Source: Methyloversatilis sp. XJ19-49 (GTDB lineage Bacteria > Pseudomonadota > Gammaproteobacteria > Burkholderiales > Rhodocyclaceae). Taken from it: a stretch of 64,000 nucleotides of DNA. This document shows, piece after piece, positions 17,561 through 25,221 of this stretch. Below the pieces are notes generated by a model, which was given only the letters and a program-made list of their open reading frames with translations, did not search any database and was not told the origin of the DNA. Made by a program: the position numbers and the translations under genes. Numbering within the stretch: the stretch's first letter is position 1; the number at the start of each line of letters is the position of its first letter. The DNA lies in NCBI RefSeq assembly GCF_024580145.1, contig NZ_JANINI010000001.1, positions 191,550 to 255,549 on the forward strand, given 5' to 3'.

Positions 17561-18802
17561 ATGAGTGACGAAAGCGCACTGCCCGAACTGCCGGTTCCGA
17601 TCCGTCCGCTGGACGAAGTCACCGTGCCCGCCGCGCTTGACGGTCACGACGGCATCAACCGCGCCGATGTGGCGCGGCTGCAGATCAGTGCCTCGAACGA
17701 CGTCGACGCCATCCGCTGCTTCCTGACCGAGTACGAACAGTCGCCCGGCACGCACCGTATCTACCAGCGCGAGTGCGAGCGGCTGCTGCTGTGGTCGCTG
17801 ATCGAATGCGGCAAACCGTTGTCCAGCCTGAACCGGCAGGACTTCGAGGGCTATCTGCACTTTCTGGCCGATCCGCAGCCGGCGAAGCTGTGGTGCGCAC
17901 CCAAGGTGCCGCGCGTGAAGCCCGCGTGGCGCCCCTTCGTCGGTCCGCTGTCGGATTCGGCGGTGCTCACGTCGATCGCGGCGATCAACTCGCTGATGGC
18001 CTATCTGGTCGACGCCGGCTATCTGTCCGGCAATCCGCTGGGCCTGATCCGGCAGCGCCGGCGCAAGCTGAACATGACGGCGACCGGACCTGCCCAGGTC
18101 ATCGCGCAGACCGAGGAAATGCAGAAGATCGAGCGCTTTCTCGACGCCGAAATGTGGCACGCGGTCACCCGCGCCATCGAGGCCCTGCCGCGCGAGACGG
18201 AGGGCGAACGCGACGAATACGAGCGCGCGCGCTTCATCGCTGCCCTGCTCTACATGCTGGCACCGCGTGCCGGAGAGCTGGAATCGCATCGCATGAACAG
18301 CTTTCGCGAGGAGCGCGGCCGCTGGTGGTGGCATGTCGTCGGCAAGGGCGGCAAGCAGGCCAGGGTGCCGGTGGCCGACGACATGGTGCATGCGCTGGTG
18401 CGCTACCGGAAGCATCTGGGGCTCAGCGCGATGCCGAAACGCACCGACCTCACGCCCTTGCTGGTGTCGATCAAGGACCGCAGCCCGATCACCGCACGCC
18501 GGTTGAACCAGATCCTGAAGAAGCTGTTCAACGCCGCCGCCGACCTGCTGCCCGAGGTCTCGGAACACAAGCGCGAAAAGCTGCGCGCCGCCTCGGCGCA
18601 CTGGGGACGCCACACCGGCATCACGGCCAAGCTCGACAGCGGCATGAACGAGCGCTTCGTGCAGAAGGACGCCCGTCATACCGACGCGCGCACGACGCAG
18701 CGCTACATCCACGAAGAGGAAGAACGCTGGCATGACGAGGCGCAGAAACAGCAGTTGCCCTGGGCAAACCTGTCAGATGAGGAGACGCTGAAGAAGCCCT
18801 GA
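17561..18802 (+). CDS. Tyrosine-type site-specific recombinase
   Basis: A 413-residue integrase-like protein. An N-terminal SAM-like core-binding domain (TEYEQSPGTHRIYQRECERL, VLTSIAAINSLMAYLVDAGYL split by turn) precedes the catalytic domain. The catalytic residues are visible in order: Arg in APRAGELESHR, Lys in VVGKGGKQARVPV, His-x-x-Arg in SAHWGRHTGI, a histidine in DARHTD and the nucleophile tyrosine in TTQRYIHEE. The ATG at 17561 gives the natural start after a non-homologous leader. No attachment sites, transposition genes or cargo are apparent nearby, so it may be a chromosomally domesticated recombinase. Its target is unknown. Confidence 0.87.
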   Translation: MSDESALPELPVPIRPLDEVTVPAALDGHDGINRADVARLQISASNDVDAIRCFLTEYEQSPGTHRIYQRECERLLLWSLIECGKPLSSLNRQDFEGYLHFLADPQPAKLWCAPKVPRVKPAWRPFVGPLSDSAVLTSIAAINSLMAYLVDAGYLSGNPLGLIRQRRRKLNMTATGPAQVIAQTEEMQKIERFLDAEMWHAVTRAIEALPRETEGERDEYERARFIAALLYMLAPRAGELESHRMNSFREERGRWWWHVVGKGGKQARVPVADDMVHALVRYRKHLGLSAMPKRTDLTPLLVSIKDRSPITARRLNQILKKLFNAAADLLPEVSEHKREKLRAASAHWGRHTGITAKLDSGMNERFVQKDARHTDARTTQRYIHEEEERWHDEAQKQQLPWANLSDEETLKKP

Positions 18803-18825
18803 TGCATGGGCAGCGAAAAAATTCT

Positions 18826-18857
18826 CCGGGTGAAGTAAGCATCGCGATGCCACCCGG
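18826..18857. promoter_or_regulatory. Nested inverted repeat between recombinase and bufA
   Basis: CCGGGTG at 18826-18832 is complementary to CACCCGG at 18851-18857, enclosing the perfect 12-base palindrome GCATCGCGATGC at 18839-18850. It lies 24 bases past the recombinase stop and about 110 bases before bufA. It could be a recombinase terminator, an operator for the buf operon or both; there is no downstream T-run. Confidence 0.5.
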
Positions 18858-18965
18858 GTCTAGTGGCGGGAGAGCGCAATGCGCGGGCCATCGGCCGGCG
18901 GGTGTTGTTCTCGCACAGACCCACACGGGCACACGCCCACATACACGCCCATTACCCAGGAGAAT

Positions 18966-19259
18966 ATGATGTCGACAATGAATTTCGGTGCTTCGATTGC
19001 TGCCGCTGCCGCTGCGCTCGCCCTGTCCGGTTCGGTTTTTGCCGCGGATGCCCCGGCAGGTTCGAAGGGCATGGCCATCGGTGCCAGCGACAAGGTGCAT
19101 TGCTATGGCCTGCATGCCTGCAAGGGCAACAGCGACTGCGCCACCGCAGAGCACAGCTGCAAGGGACAGAATGCCTGCAAGGGCCACGGCTTCAAGGGTG
19201 TTCCGGCCAAGGACTGCCTGACCCAGGGCGGCACCATCGGCGATCTGGTCGCCAAGTAA
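18966..19259 (+). CDS. bufA: Bufferin precursor peptide (BufA-type, periplasmic copper-binding RiPP)
   Basis: A 97-residue exported small protein. A signal peptide of about 26 residues ends at [10 protein letters not shown]. The mature part has six cysteines (46, 52, 58, 65, 71, 84) in Cys-Lys-Gly repeats: [25 protein letters not shown] and KDCLTQGG. This matches the BufA2-like bufferin family. In these peptides, some cysteines are modified by the BufB iron enzyme into copper-binding heterocycles. The following genes bufB and bufC confirm the context. The ATG at 18966 has AGGAG four bases upstream; the next ATG at 18969 is equally possible. A role in copper buffering is known for the family, not shown here. 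Confidence 0.85.
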   Translation: MMSTMNFGASIAAAAAALALSGSVFAADAPAGSKGMAIGASDKVHCYGLHACKGNSDCATAEHSCKGQNACKGHGFKGVPAKDCLTQGGTIGDLVAK

Positions 19260-19383
19260 GCCGACGCCTCAGCCTTTGCACCCCGCCGTTCGCGAAACGT
19301 TCACATGCCCGCCAAAGGCATGTCGCCCGGTCGCGAACGGTTTTCCATTTTCCGCGATGACGCCGGTGGACAGGACTGCCCCC

Positions 19384-20241
19384 ATGACTACCTTGACCCG
19401 TGAATCACCCGGATTCGGGCTGGGATTGCGCCCTGCCCACTACGCCGCGCTGCTCGAACAGCGGGCGCCGCTCGACTGGCTGGAAATCATCTCGGAAAAC
19501 TTCATGGTCGACGGCGGCAAGCCGATGGCGATGCTGGACCGGCTGCGCGCCGATTACCCGATGGCCATGCACGGCGTGGCGCTGTCGATCGGCTCCGACG
19601 AACCGGTTGATCGCCACTACCTCACCCGACTGAAGGCGCTGGCCGATCGCATCGATCCGCTGTGGATTTCCGATCACATCTGCTGGACCGGCATCAACGG
19701 CCGCAACTCGCATGACCTGCTGCCGCTGCCGTACACCGAAGCATCCGCCCGCCTGCTGGTGAGCAAGATCGGTCAGGTACAGCACGAACTGGGGCGCCGG
19801 CTGGTGCTCGAGAATGTGTCGAGCTATCTGGGCTACGGCATGTCGGATGCGACCGAGTGGGATTTCATCCGCGCGGTGGCCGACGAGGCGGATTGCCTGC
19901 TGCTGCTTGACGTCAATAACATCTATGTCAGCAGCGTCAATCACGGCTTCGACGCGCTCGACTTCCTGCACGCCATGCCGTCGAACCGCATCCAGCAGAT
20001 TCATCTGGCCGGTCATTCGACGCATGACGACCATCTGGTCGATACGCACGACCATCCGGTGTGCGAAGAAGTGTGGGCGCTCTATGACATCGCCTGCGGC
20101 ATGTTCGGCAACGTGGCGACCATGATCGAGCGCGACGACCACATTCCGGAACTGCCCGAACTGCTGCGCGAACTCGACCGCGCCCGCCGCATCGCGATCC
20201 GCGCCGAGCACAGCGCACCGTTCGAAAGGGCAGTGGCATGA
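19384..20241 (+). CDS. bufB: Multinuclear iron oxidase that modifies bufferin (MNIO/DUF692)
   Basis: A 285-residue TIM-barrel enzyme of the DUF692 family, now known as MNIO enzymes (relatives of MbnB). They bind two or three irons and oxidise cysteines of precursor peptides. Motifs include [89 protein letters not shown] and [12 protein letters not shown]; the His, Glu, Asp and Asn ligands of the iron site fall in these. The ATG at 19384 is preferred over a start at 19276. The gene follows bufA by about 125 bases and overlaps bufC by 4 bases (ATGA). Confidence 0.93.
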   Translation: MTTLTRESPGFGLGLRPAHYAALLEQRAPLDWLEIISENFMVDGGKPMAMLDRLRADYPMAMHGVALSIGSDEPVDRHYLTRLKALADRIDPLWISDHICWTGINGRNSHDLLPLPYTEASARLLVSKIGQVQHELGRRLVLENVSSYLGYGMSDATEWDFIRAVADEADCLLLLDVNNIYVSSVNHGFDALDFLHAMPSNRIQQIHLAGHSTHDDHLVDTHDHPVCEEVWALYDIACGMFGNVATMIERDDHIPELPELLRELDRARRIAIRAEHSAPFERAVA

Positions 20242-21005
20242 GCGCGCTCGCCAGCCTGCAGACGCAGTTCATCGATTACCTGCACGACAGGCCGAACGAC
20301 TTTCTGGATGCGCTGGCCGACGCCGGCGGTCTGGGTAAGGCCGACCGCGCGCACATCTATTTCAATGCTTACCGGCTCCGCCTGCTCGACACGCTGAAGG
20401 ACAGCTTCGACAAGACCTGGGCGTGGCTGGGCGACGATCGCTTCGAATCCACGGCGCTGGCCTGGATCGCCGACCACCCGCCACGCCACTTCAGCCTGCG
20501 GCCCTTCGGCGACAGCTTCGCCGACTGGCTGGGTGCGGTGTGGCCGGACGACCCGGAAGTGTCGGAACTGGCCCGGCTCGACTGGGCGATGCGGCAGGCC
20601 TTCGACGGAACCGACGCCGAACCGGTCACCGGCGCAACGCTGGCCGGCTTCGACGACGACGACTGGGCGCAGGTGGTGTTCCGCCTGCACCCGACCGCGC
20701 AATGGCTGGGCGTCACGCGCAACACGCTGGATCTGTGGCATGCGATGGACCGCGGCGATGCCCCGCCACCGGTCGAAGTACTGGAACGGCCGGGCCATCT
20801 GCTGGTATGGCGCAAGGGCTTCCAGCCGCACTTCCGTTCGATCGGCGACGATGAAGCAGCCATGCTGCAGGCGATGGCGTCGGGCACGCCCTTTGCCGCC
20901 GCCTGCGAATCCGTAGGCGCTGAAGATGCCCGCACCCTGATCGGCGGCTGGCTGGCGCGCTGGCTCGACGACGAATTGCTCGTCATCAGCCCGAACATGC
21001 CCTGA
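20238..21005 (+). CDS. bufC: BufC partner protein (DUF2063 family)
   Basis: A 255-residue protein of the DUF2063 family, formerly annotated as putative DNA-binding. In bufferin and methanobactin-like systems it is the partner that presents the precursor peptide to the MNIO enzyme. Recognisable parts are the N-terminal [20 protein letters not shown] motif and [18 protein letters not shown]. It overlaps bufB by four bases, so the two proteins are probably made in equal amounts. No DoxX-like BufD gene, found in some bufferin operons, follows; the next gene is convergent gdhA. Confidence 0.88.
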   Translation: MSALASLQTQFIDYLHDRPNDFLDALADAGGLGKADRAHIYFNAYRLRLLDTLKDSFDKTWAWLGDDRFESTALAWIADHPPRHFSLRPFGDSFADWLGAVWPDDPEVSELARLDWAMRQAFDGTDAEPVTGATLAGFDDDDWAQVVFRLHPTAQWLGVTRNTLDLWHAMDRGDAPPPVEVLERPGHLLVWRKGFQPHFRSIGDDEAAMLQAMASGTPFAAACESVGAEDARTLIGGWLARWLDDELLVISPNMP

Positions 21006-21036
21006 CGGTCGGCGCGGGATACCCTGCGGGCGGCCG

Positions 21037-22380
21037 TCAGATCACGCCCTGCGCCAGCATGGCGTCGGCCACCTTGACGAAGCCGGCGATGTTGGCACCA
21101 TCGACATAACTCAGGCGGCCATCCGGTCGCTTGCCGTACTGCAGGCAGGCGGCGTGTATGCCCTGCATGATGTGCAGCAACCGGGCATCGACTTCGTCTC
21201 GCGTCCACGACATCCGGATCGCGTTCTGGCTCATTTCCAGACCCGAGGTAGAGACACCGCCGGCGTTCGATGCCTTGCCCGGCGCATACAGCACGCCGGC
21301 CGACTCGAAGGCGCGCACCGCTTCCAGCGTCGACGGCATGTTGGCGCCTTCGGCCACGCACTTCACGCCATTGGCGATCAGCGTGCGGGCGTCGCGCTCG
21401 TCCAGTTCGTTCTGCGTCGCACACGGCAAGGCCAGTCCGACCGGAACCTGCCAGGGGCGCACACCCGCTTCGAAATGCGCGCCGACCTGCTTCGCGTAAT
21501 CGCTGATGCGTCCATAGGCGCGGTTCTTCACGTCCATCAGGATGGCCAGCTTCTCCGGCGTGAAGCCGTCCTCATCGATCACCGTGCCGGCGGAATCCGA
21601 CGCCGTCACGACGCGCGCGCCGAAGGCCATCGCCTTTTCGATTGCGTACTGCGCGACGTTCCCCGATCCGGACACCGCGACGCGCATGCCGTCCATCGAC
21701 TGGCCTGCATGGCACAGCATTTCCTCGGCGAAATACACCGTGCCGTAACCGGTCGCCTCCGGCCGGATCAGCGAACCGCCGAAACTGAGGCCCTTGCCGG
21801 TGAATACGCAGTCGGCGCGGTTGCTGAGCTTCTTCATCATGCCGGCCATGAAGCCGACTTCGCGGCCACCGACGCCGATGTCGCCCGCCGGTACGTCGGT
21901 GTCGGAACCGATGTGACGGAACAGTTCCGACACGAAAGCCTGGCAGAAGCGCATCACCTCACCCGGGCTGCATCCTTTCGGATCGAAGTCCGAACCGCCC
22001 TTGCCGCCGCCCATCGGCAGCGTGGTCAGCGCGTTCTTGAAGGTCTGCTCGAAGGCCAGGAACTTCAGGATCGACAGATTCACCGACGGATGGAAGCGGA
22101 TGCCGCCCTTGTACGGACCGATGGCCGAACTGTGCTGGATGCGGTAGCCGCGATTCACCTGCACATCGCCCTTATCGTCCACCCAGGACACGCGGAACAT
22201 CAGGACGCGCTCGGGTTCGACCAGCCGGTCGAGCAGCGCGTGTTCGGCGTAACGCGGATGCGTTTCGATGTAAGGCCACAGGCTTTCCATCACTTCCGTC
22301 ACCGCCTGCAGATATTCCGGCTGCCCAGGGTTGCGGCTGTCGACGTGCGCGATGAAAGTTCCGAAATTGCTGTGTTTCAC
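21037..22380 (-). CDS. gdhA: NADP-specific glutamate dehydrogenase
   Basis: A 447-residue enzyme, identical in length to E. coli GdhA. It reductively aminates 2-oxoglutarate with ammonium and NADPH in the cytosol. The active-site lysine region LPMGGGKGGSDFDPKG, the hexamer core GYRIQHSSAIGPYKGGIRFHP (two overlapping pieces), the nucleotide-binding GSGNVAQYA and the substrate loop GKASNAGGVSTSGLEM are all present. The GTG at 22380 has a GGAG site at seven bases and gives the standard length; an in-frame ATG at 22419 adds residues without support. It is divergent from amtB, with NtrC-like sites between. Confidence 0.96.
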   Translation of the reverse strand: MKHSNFGTFIAHVDSRNPGQPEYLQAVTEVMESLWPYIETHPRYAEHALLDRLVEPERVLMFRVSWVDDKGDVQVNRGYRIQHSSAIGPYKGGIRFHPSVNLSILKFLAFEQTFKNALTTLPMGGGKGGSDFDPKGCSPGEVMRFCQAFVSELFRHIGSDTDVPAGDIGVGGREVGFMAGMMKKLSNRADCVFTGKGLSFGGSLIRPEATGYGTVYFAEEMLCHAGQSMDGMRVAVSGSGNVAQYAIEKAMAFGARVVTASDSAGTVIDEDGFTPEKLAILMDVKNRAYGRISDYAKQVGAHFEAGVRPWQVPVGLALPCATQNELDERDARTLIANGVKCVAEGANMPSTLEAVRAFESAGVLYAPGKASNAGGVSTSGLEMSQNAIRMSWTRDEVDARLLHIMQGIHAACLQYGKRPDGRLSYVDGANIAGFVKVADAMLAQGVI

Positions 22381-22452
22381 TCGTTTCTCCAGGAAGAGGC
22401 CGGACATCCGATGCACCAAGGGCGCGCATTCTGAGGTAAATCAGGATATTCC

Positions 22453-22467
22453 GCACTTCTTTGGTGC
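22453..22467 (+). promoter_or_regulatory. NtrC-like binding site 1
   Basis: GCACTTCTTTGGTGC fits the NtrC consensus GCACY-N4-TGGTGC exactly. It lies 160 bases upstream of the sigma-54 promoter of amtB and 73 bases before the gdhA start, so it could serve both genes. Confidence 0.8.
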
Positions 22468-22520
22468 GAAATCACCTGGCATCGTCTGCGTTGACCTTGC
22501 CACGGCCGGCTGATCTTTTC

Positions 22521-22535
22521 GCACTGCAGCAGTGC
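22521..22535 (+). promoter_or_regulatory. NtrC-like binding site 2
   Basis: GCACTGCAGCAGTGC is a perfect inverted repeat (7+1+7) with NtrC-type half-sites GCAC/GTGC in the correct 15-base frame, 92 bases upstream of the amtB sigma-54 element. Confidence 0.75.
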
Positions 22536-22570
22536 ATGCAATGGCGTGTCCTCCACAAAACAGCTTTCCT

Positions 22571-22585
22571 GCACATGATCGGTGC
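22571..22585 (+). promoter_or_regulatory. NtrC-like binding site 3
   Basis: GCACATGATCGGTGC has GCAC and GGTGC half-sites spaced as in the NtrC consensus. It lies 28 bases upstream of the -24 element of the amtB promoter and 50 bases from site 2. Confidence 0.65.
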
Positions 22586-22612
22586 AATCCTTCAGTCATG
22601 AACGCCTTACTC

Positions 22613-22628
22613 TGGTGCGTTCTTTGCT
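22613..22628 (+). promoter_or_regulatory. Sigma-54 promoter of amtB
   Basis: TGGTGCGTTCTTTGCT matches the -24/-12 consensus TGGCACG-N4-TTGCW, with the GG and GC dinucleotides exactly 10 bases apart. The predicted transcript start is near 22639, 23 bases before the amtB ATG. Confidence 0.8.
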
Positions 22629-22661
22629 TTTCGCACCGCCACGGTGAATCGTGGAGGAATC

Positions 22662-23864
22662 ATGGAAAGTTTCAAGACATCGACCGATGTGCTGTTCGTA
22701 CTGCTCGGCGCCATCATGGTGCTGGCGATGCATGCCGGTTTTGCCTTTCTCGAAGTCGGGACGGTCAGACGCAAGAATCAGGTCAATGCCCTGGTCAAGA
22801 TTCTGGTCGATTTCTGCGTATCGACCCTGCTTTACTTCTTCGTCGGCTACGGCATCGCCTACGGCGTCAGCTTCTTCGGCAGCGCGACCGCCCTGACCCA
22901 GTCGAGCGGCTACGACCTGGTGAAGTTCTTCTTCCTGCTGACCTTTGCGGCCGCCATTCCGGCGATCGTGTCCGGCGGCATCGCCGAGCGCGCGCGCTTC
23001 TGGCCCCAGGTGGCGGCCACGGCGATGATCGTCGGCCTGCTCTACCCGTTCTTCGAAGGCATGGTGTGGAACGGCAACTTCGGTTTCCAGTCGTGGATGG
23101 AGGCGCAATTCGGCCATCCGTTCCATGATTTCGCGGGTTCCATCGTGGTGCACGCGGTCGGCGGCTGGATCGCGCTGGCCGCAGTGCTGCTGCTCGGCGC
23201 CCGGCGGGGGCGCTATTCGCGCGACGGCGGCATTTCGGCGCATCCGCCCTCGAGCATTCCCTTCCTGGCGCTCGGCGCCTGGATACTGACCGTGGGCTGG
23301 TTCGGCTTCAACGTGATGAGCGCCCAGAAGCTCGAAGGCGTGAACGGGCTGGTGGCGGTCAATTCCCTGATGGCCATGGTCGGCGGCACGCTGGCCGCAC
23401 TGATCGCGGGCCGCAATGACCCCGGCTTCACGCACAACGGACCGCTGGCCGGACTGGTGGCCGTCTGTGCCGGATCGGACCTGATGCATCCGCTCGGTGC
23501 GCTGGTGACCGGCGCGGTCGCCGGCGGCCTGTTCGTGTGGATGTTCACGCTGACCCAGAATCGCTGGAAGATCGACGACGTGCTCGGCGTGTGGCCGCTG
23601 CACGGCCTGTGCGGCACCTGGGGCGGCATCGCAGCAGGCATCTTCGGCACGCAGGCGCTGGGCGGTCTGGGTAATGTGAGCGTCATGTCGCAACTGGTGG
23701 GGAGCATCGCCGGCGTCCTGATCGCGCTGATCGGCGGCTTCATCATCTACGGTCTGCTGAAGACGCTCGTCGGTATCCGGCTCGATCCGGAACAGGAGCA
23801 CGAAGGCGCCGACCTCGCCATTCACCGCATCAGCGCGTCGCCGGAGAGGGAAACGCTGTGGTGA
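22662..23864 (+). CDS. amtB: Ammonium transporter
   Basis: A 400-residue inner-membrane channel of the Amt/Mep/Rh family with eleven predicted hydrophobic helices. The twin pore histidines correspond to His164 (IVVHAVGGW) and His314 (PLHGLCGTWGG), matching H168 and H318 of E. coli AmtB. It lacks a clear cleaved signal peptide and begins directly with MESFKTSTDVLFVLLGAIMV, a feature of one Amt subgroup. The C-terminal tail with GIRLDPEQEHEGADL-type ending contains the GlnK-binding region. The start has GGAGGA six bases upstream. No glnK gene is adjacent. A sigma-54 promoter with three NtrC-like sites lies upstream, so expression is expected under nitrogen limitation. Confidence 0.95.
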   Translation: MESFKTSTDVLFVLLGAIMVLAMHAGFAFLEVGTVRRKNQVNALVKILVDFCVSTLLYFFVGYGIAYGVSFFGSATALTQSSGYDLVKFFFLLTFAAAIPAIVSGGIAERARFWPQVAATAMIVGLLYPFFEGMVWNGNFGFQSWMEAQFGHPFHDFAGSIVVHAVGGWIALAAVLLLGARRGRYSRDGGISAHPPSSIPFLALGAWILTVGWFGFNVMSAQKLEGVNGLVAVNSLMAMVGGTLAALIAGRNDPGFTHNGPLAGLVAVCAGSDLMHPLGALVTGAVAGGLFVWMFTLTQNRWKIDDVLGVWPLHGLCGTWGGIAAGIFGTQALGGLGNVSVMSQLVGSIAGVLIALIGGFIIYGLLKTLVGIRLDPEQEHEGADLAIHRISASPERETLW

Positions 23865-23970
23865 TGCGAAGGCCCCTGTAGGCGGGCGGTGACAGCCGGA
23901 GGCCCGGGTCGGCGACAGCATGAGCAGGCGGGAGAGCGCACAATCGTGAGGTCTTCCACGGAGCTTTCCC

Positions 23971-25176
23971 ATGCACAGCATTTCCCGCCCTCCTTTTTCC
24001 CTGGCGCGACGGACCAACGGTCTGCTGGCCGGGCTGCTTGCGGCACTGACCACCCTGCCCGTCCAGGCCGATCTGCTGCTGGCCACGCGCCAGACGCAGA
24101 TCGAGCCGGGCCTGCCGCTGACGCTGACGGTGATCTCCACAGCCGGCGAAACGCTGCCTGACGATCTGAAGGCACGCGTCATCGTCGGCGTACGGGCGGC
24201 CGACGTCGCGCTGCGCGCCAGTGCCCCGGCGGAGGCCGGCCGGCGCGAGTACGCAGCCGTGTTTCCGACCGATCTCGAAGGTACCGGCCGCATCGAACTG
24301 ACCAGCGCGGCGTCCAGCGTGCTGCTGGTGCAATTGAAGCCGGCGCCACTGGCAGCCGGCGCCGTGGCCGTCACGACGCCGGACGCAGTGAGGGCCGCGA
24401 ACGGAGATGCCGCCACCGGCGAGCCGGTCGGCGTCGTGAACCTCGGCCGCAACCGGCTGGGTCTGTCCACACACGAGCCGGTCTATTTCGTGGCCGGTTC
24501 GCGCGGTGACACGACGGCGCGCTTTCAGCTGTCATTCAAGTTCCGGCTGTTCGACCCGGACGGCTGGGCGACCGAAATTCCGGTCGGCGAACTGCTGACC
24601 GGCCTGCATTTCGGCTATACGCAAACGTCGATCTGGGACTGGAGCAGCGATTCCAAGCCATTCCGCGACACGGTCTACAAGCCGAGCTTCTTCTACGAAT
24701 TCGGCCCGTACAGGCAGATCGGCTCGCGCCACACCTTCACCGCACAGGCCGGTTACGAACATCAGTCCAACGGTCGCGACGCCGACGAATCCCGCTCGAT
24801 CGACACCTTGTTCGTCAAGCCGTCATGGCGCTGGGATCTTGACCACAACACCCATGTCGGCGCCTCGCTGAAGGTCTTCGACTACACCGACCGCGACCCG
24901 ACCAATCGCGACATTTCGCGCTATCGCGGCTATGCGCTGCTCGGCGTCGAGGTGGGCAACGACGACGGCTGGCTGCTCAAGGCAGAAAGCTATCCGGGCA
25001 GCCAGGGTTCAATGCAGGTCGACCTGTCATACCGGCTCAAGCGCCTGCTGATCGCGGATGCGGGCGCCGGCGGCTTCCTGCACTTCCAGTACTTCAATGG
25101 CTATGGCGAAAGCCTGGTCGACTACAACCGCAGCGGCCCAGCCCAGTTCCGGGTCGGCTTTTCGATCGTTCGGTAA
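23971..25176 (+). CDS. pldA: Outer-membrane phospholipase A (PldA family)
   Basis: A 401-residue exported protein. A signal sequence is followed by an N-terminal extension of about 170 residues and a C-terminal beta-barrel of OMPLA type. The catalytic motif YEHQSNGRD (His-x-Ser-Asn) is visible near residue 265, and the later calcium-binding region ends with the barrel strand RVGFSIVR. HFQYFNGYGESLVDYN is the characteristic C-terminal OMPLA motif. The enzyme hydrolyses acyl chains from outer-leaflet phospholipids after membrane damage. The N-terminal extension, longer than in E. coli PldA, is typical of betaproteobacterial homologues. No operon partner is visible. Confidence 0.88.
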   Translation: MHSISRPPFSLARRTNGLLAGLLAALTTLPVQADLLLATRQTQIEPGLPLTLTVISTAGETLPDDLKARVIVGVRAADVALRASAPAEAGRREYAAVFPTDLEGTGRIELTSAASSVLLVQLKPAPLAAGAVAVTTPDAVRAANGDAATGEPVGVVNLGRNRLGLSTHEPVYFVAGSRGDTTARFQLSFKFRLFDPDGWATEIPVGELLTGLHFGYTQTSIWDWSSDSKPFRDTVYKPSFFYEFGPYRQIGSRHTFTAQAGYEHQSNGRDADESRSIDTLFVKPSWRWDLDHNTHVGASLKVFDYTDRDPTNRDISRYRGYALLGVEVGNDDGWLLKAESYPGSQGSMQVDLSYRLKRLLIADAGAGGFLHFQYFNGYGESLVDYNRSGPAQFRVGFSIVR

Positions 25177-25221
25177 GCGTGTCCTGCGGCGGGCGGGCGC
25201 GGCCGATCTCTGCGGCGCACG

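Noticed and set aside
22480-22500. Second sigma-54-like element (TGGCATCGTCTGC) before amtB
   Set aside because: GG to GC spacing is two bases too short; the element at 22613 fits exactly.
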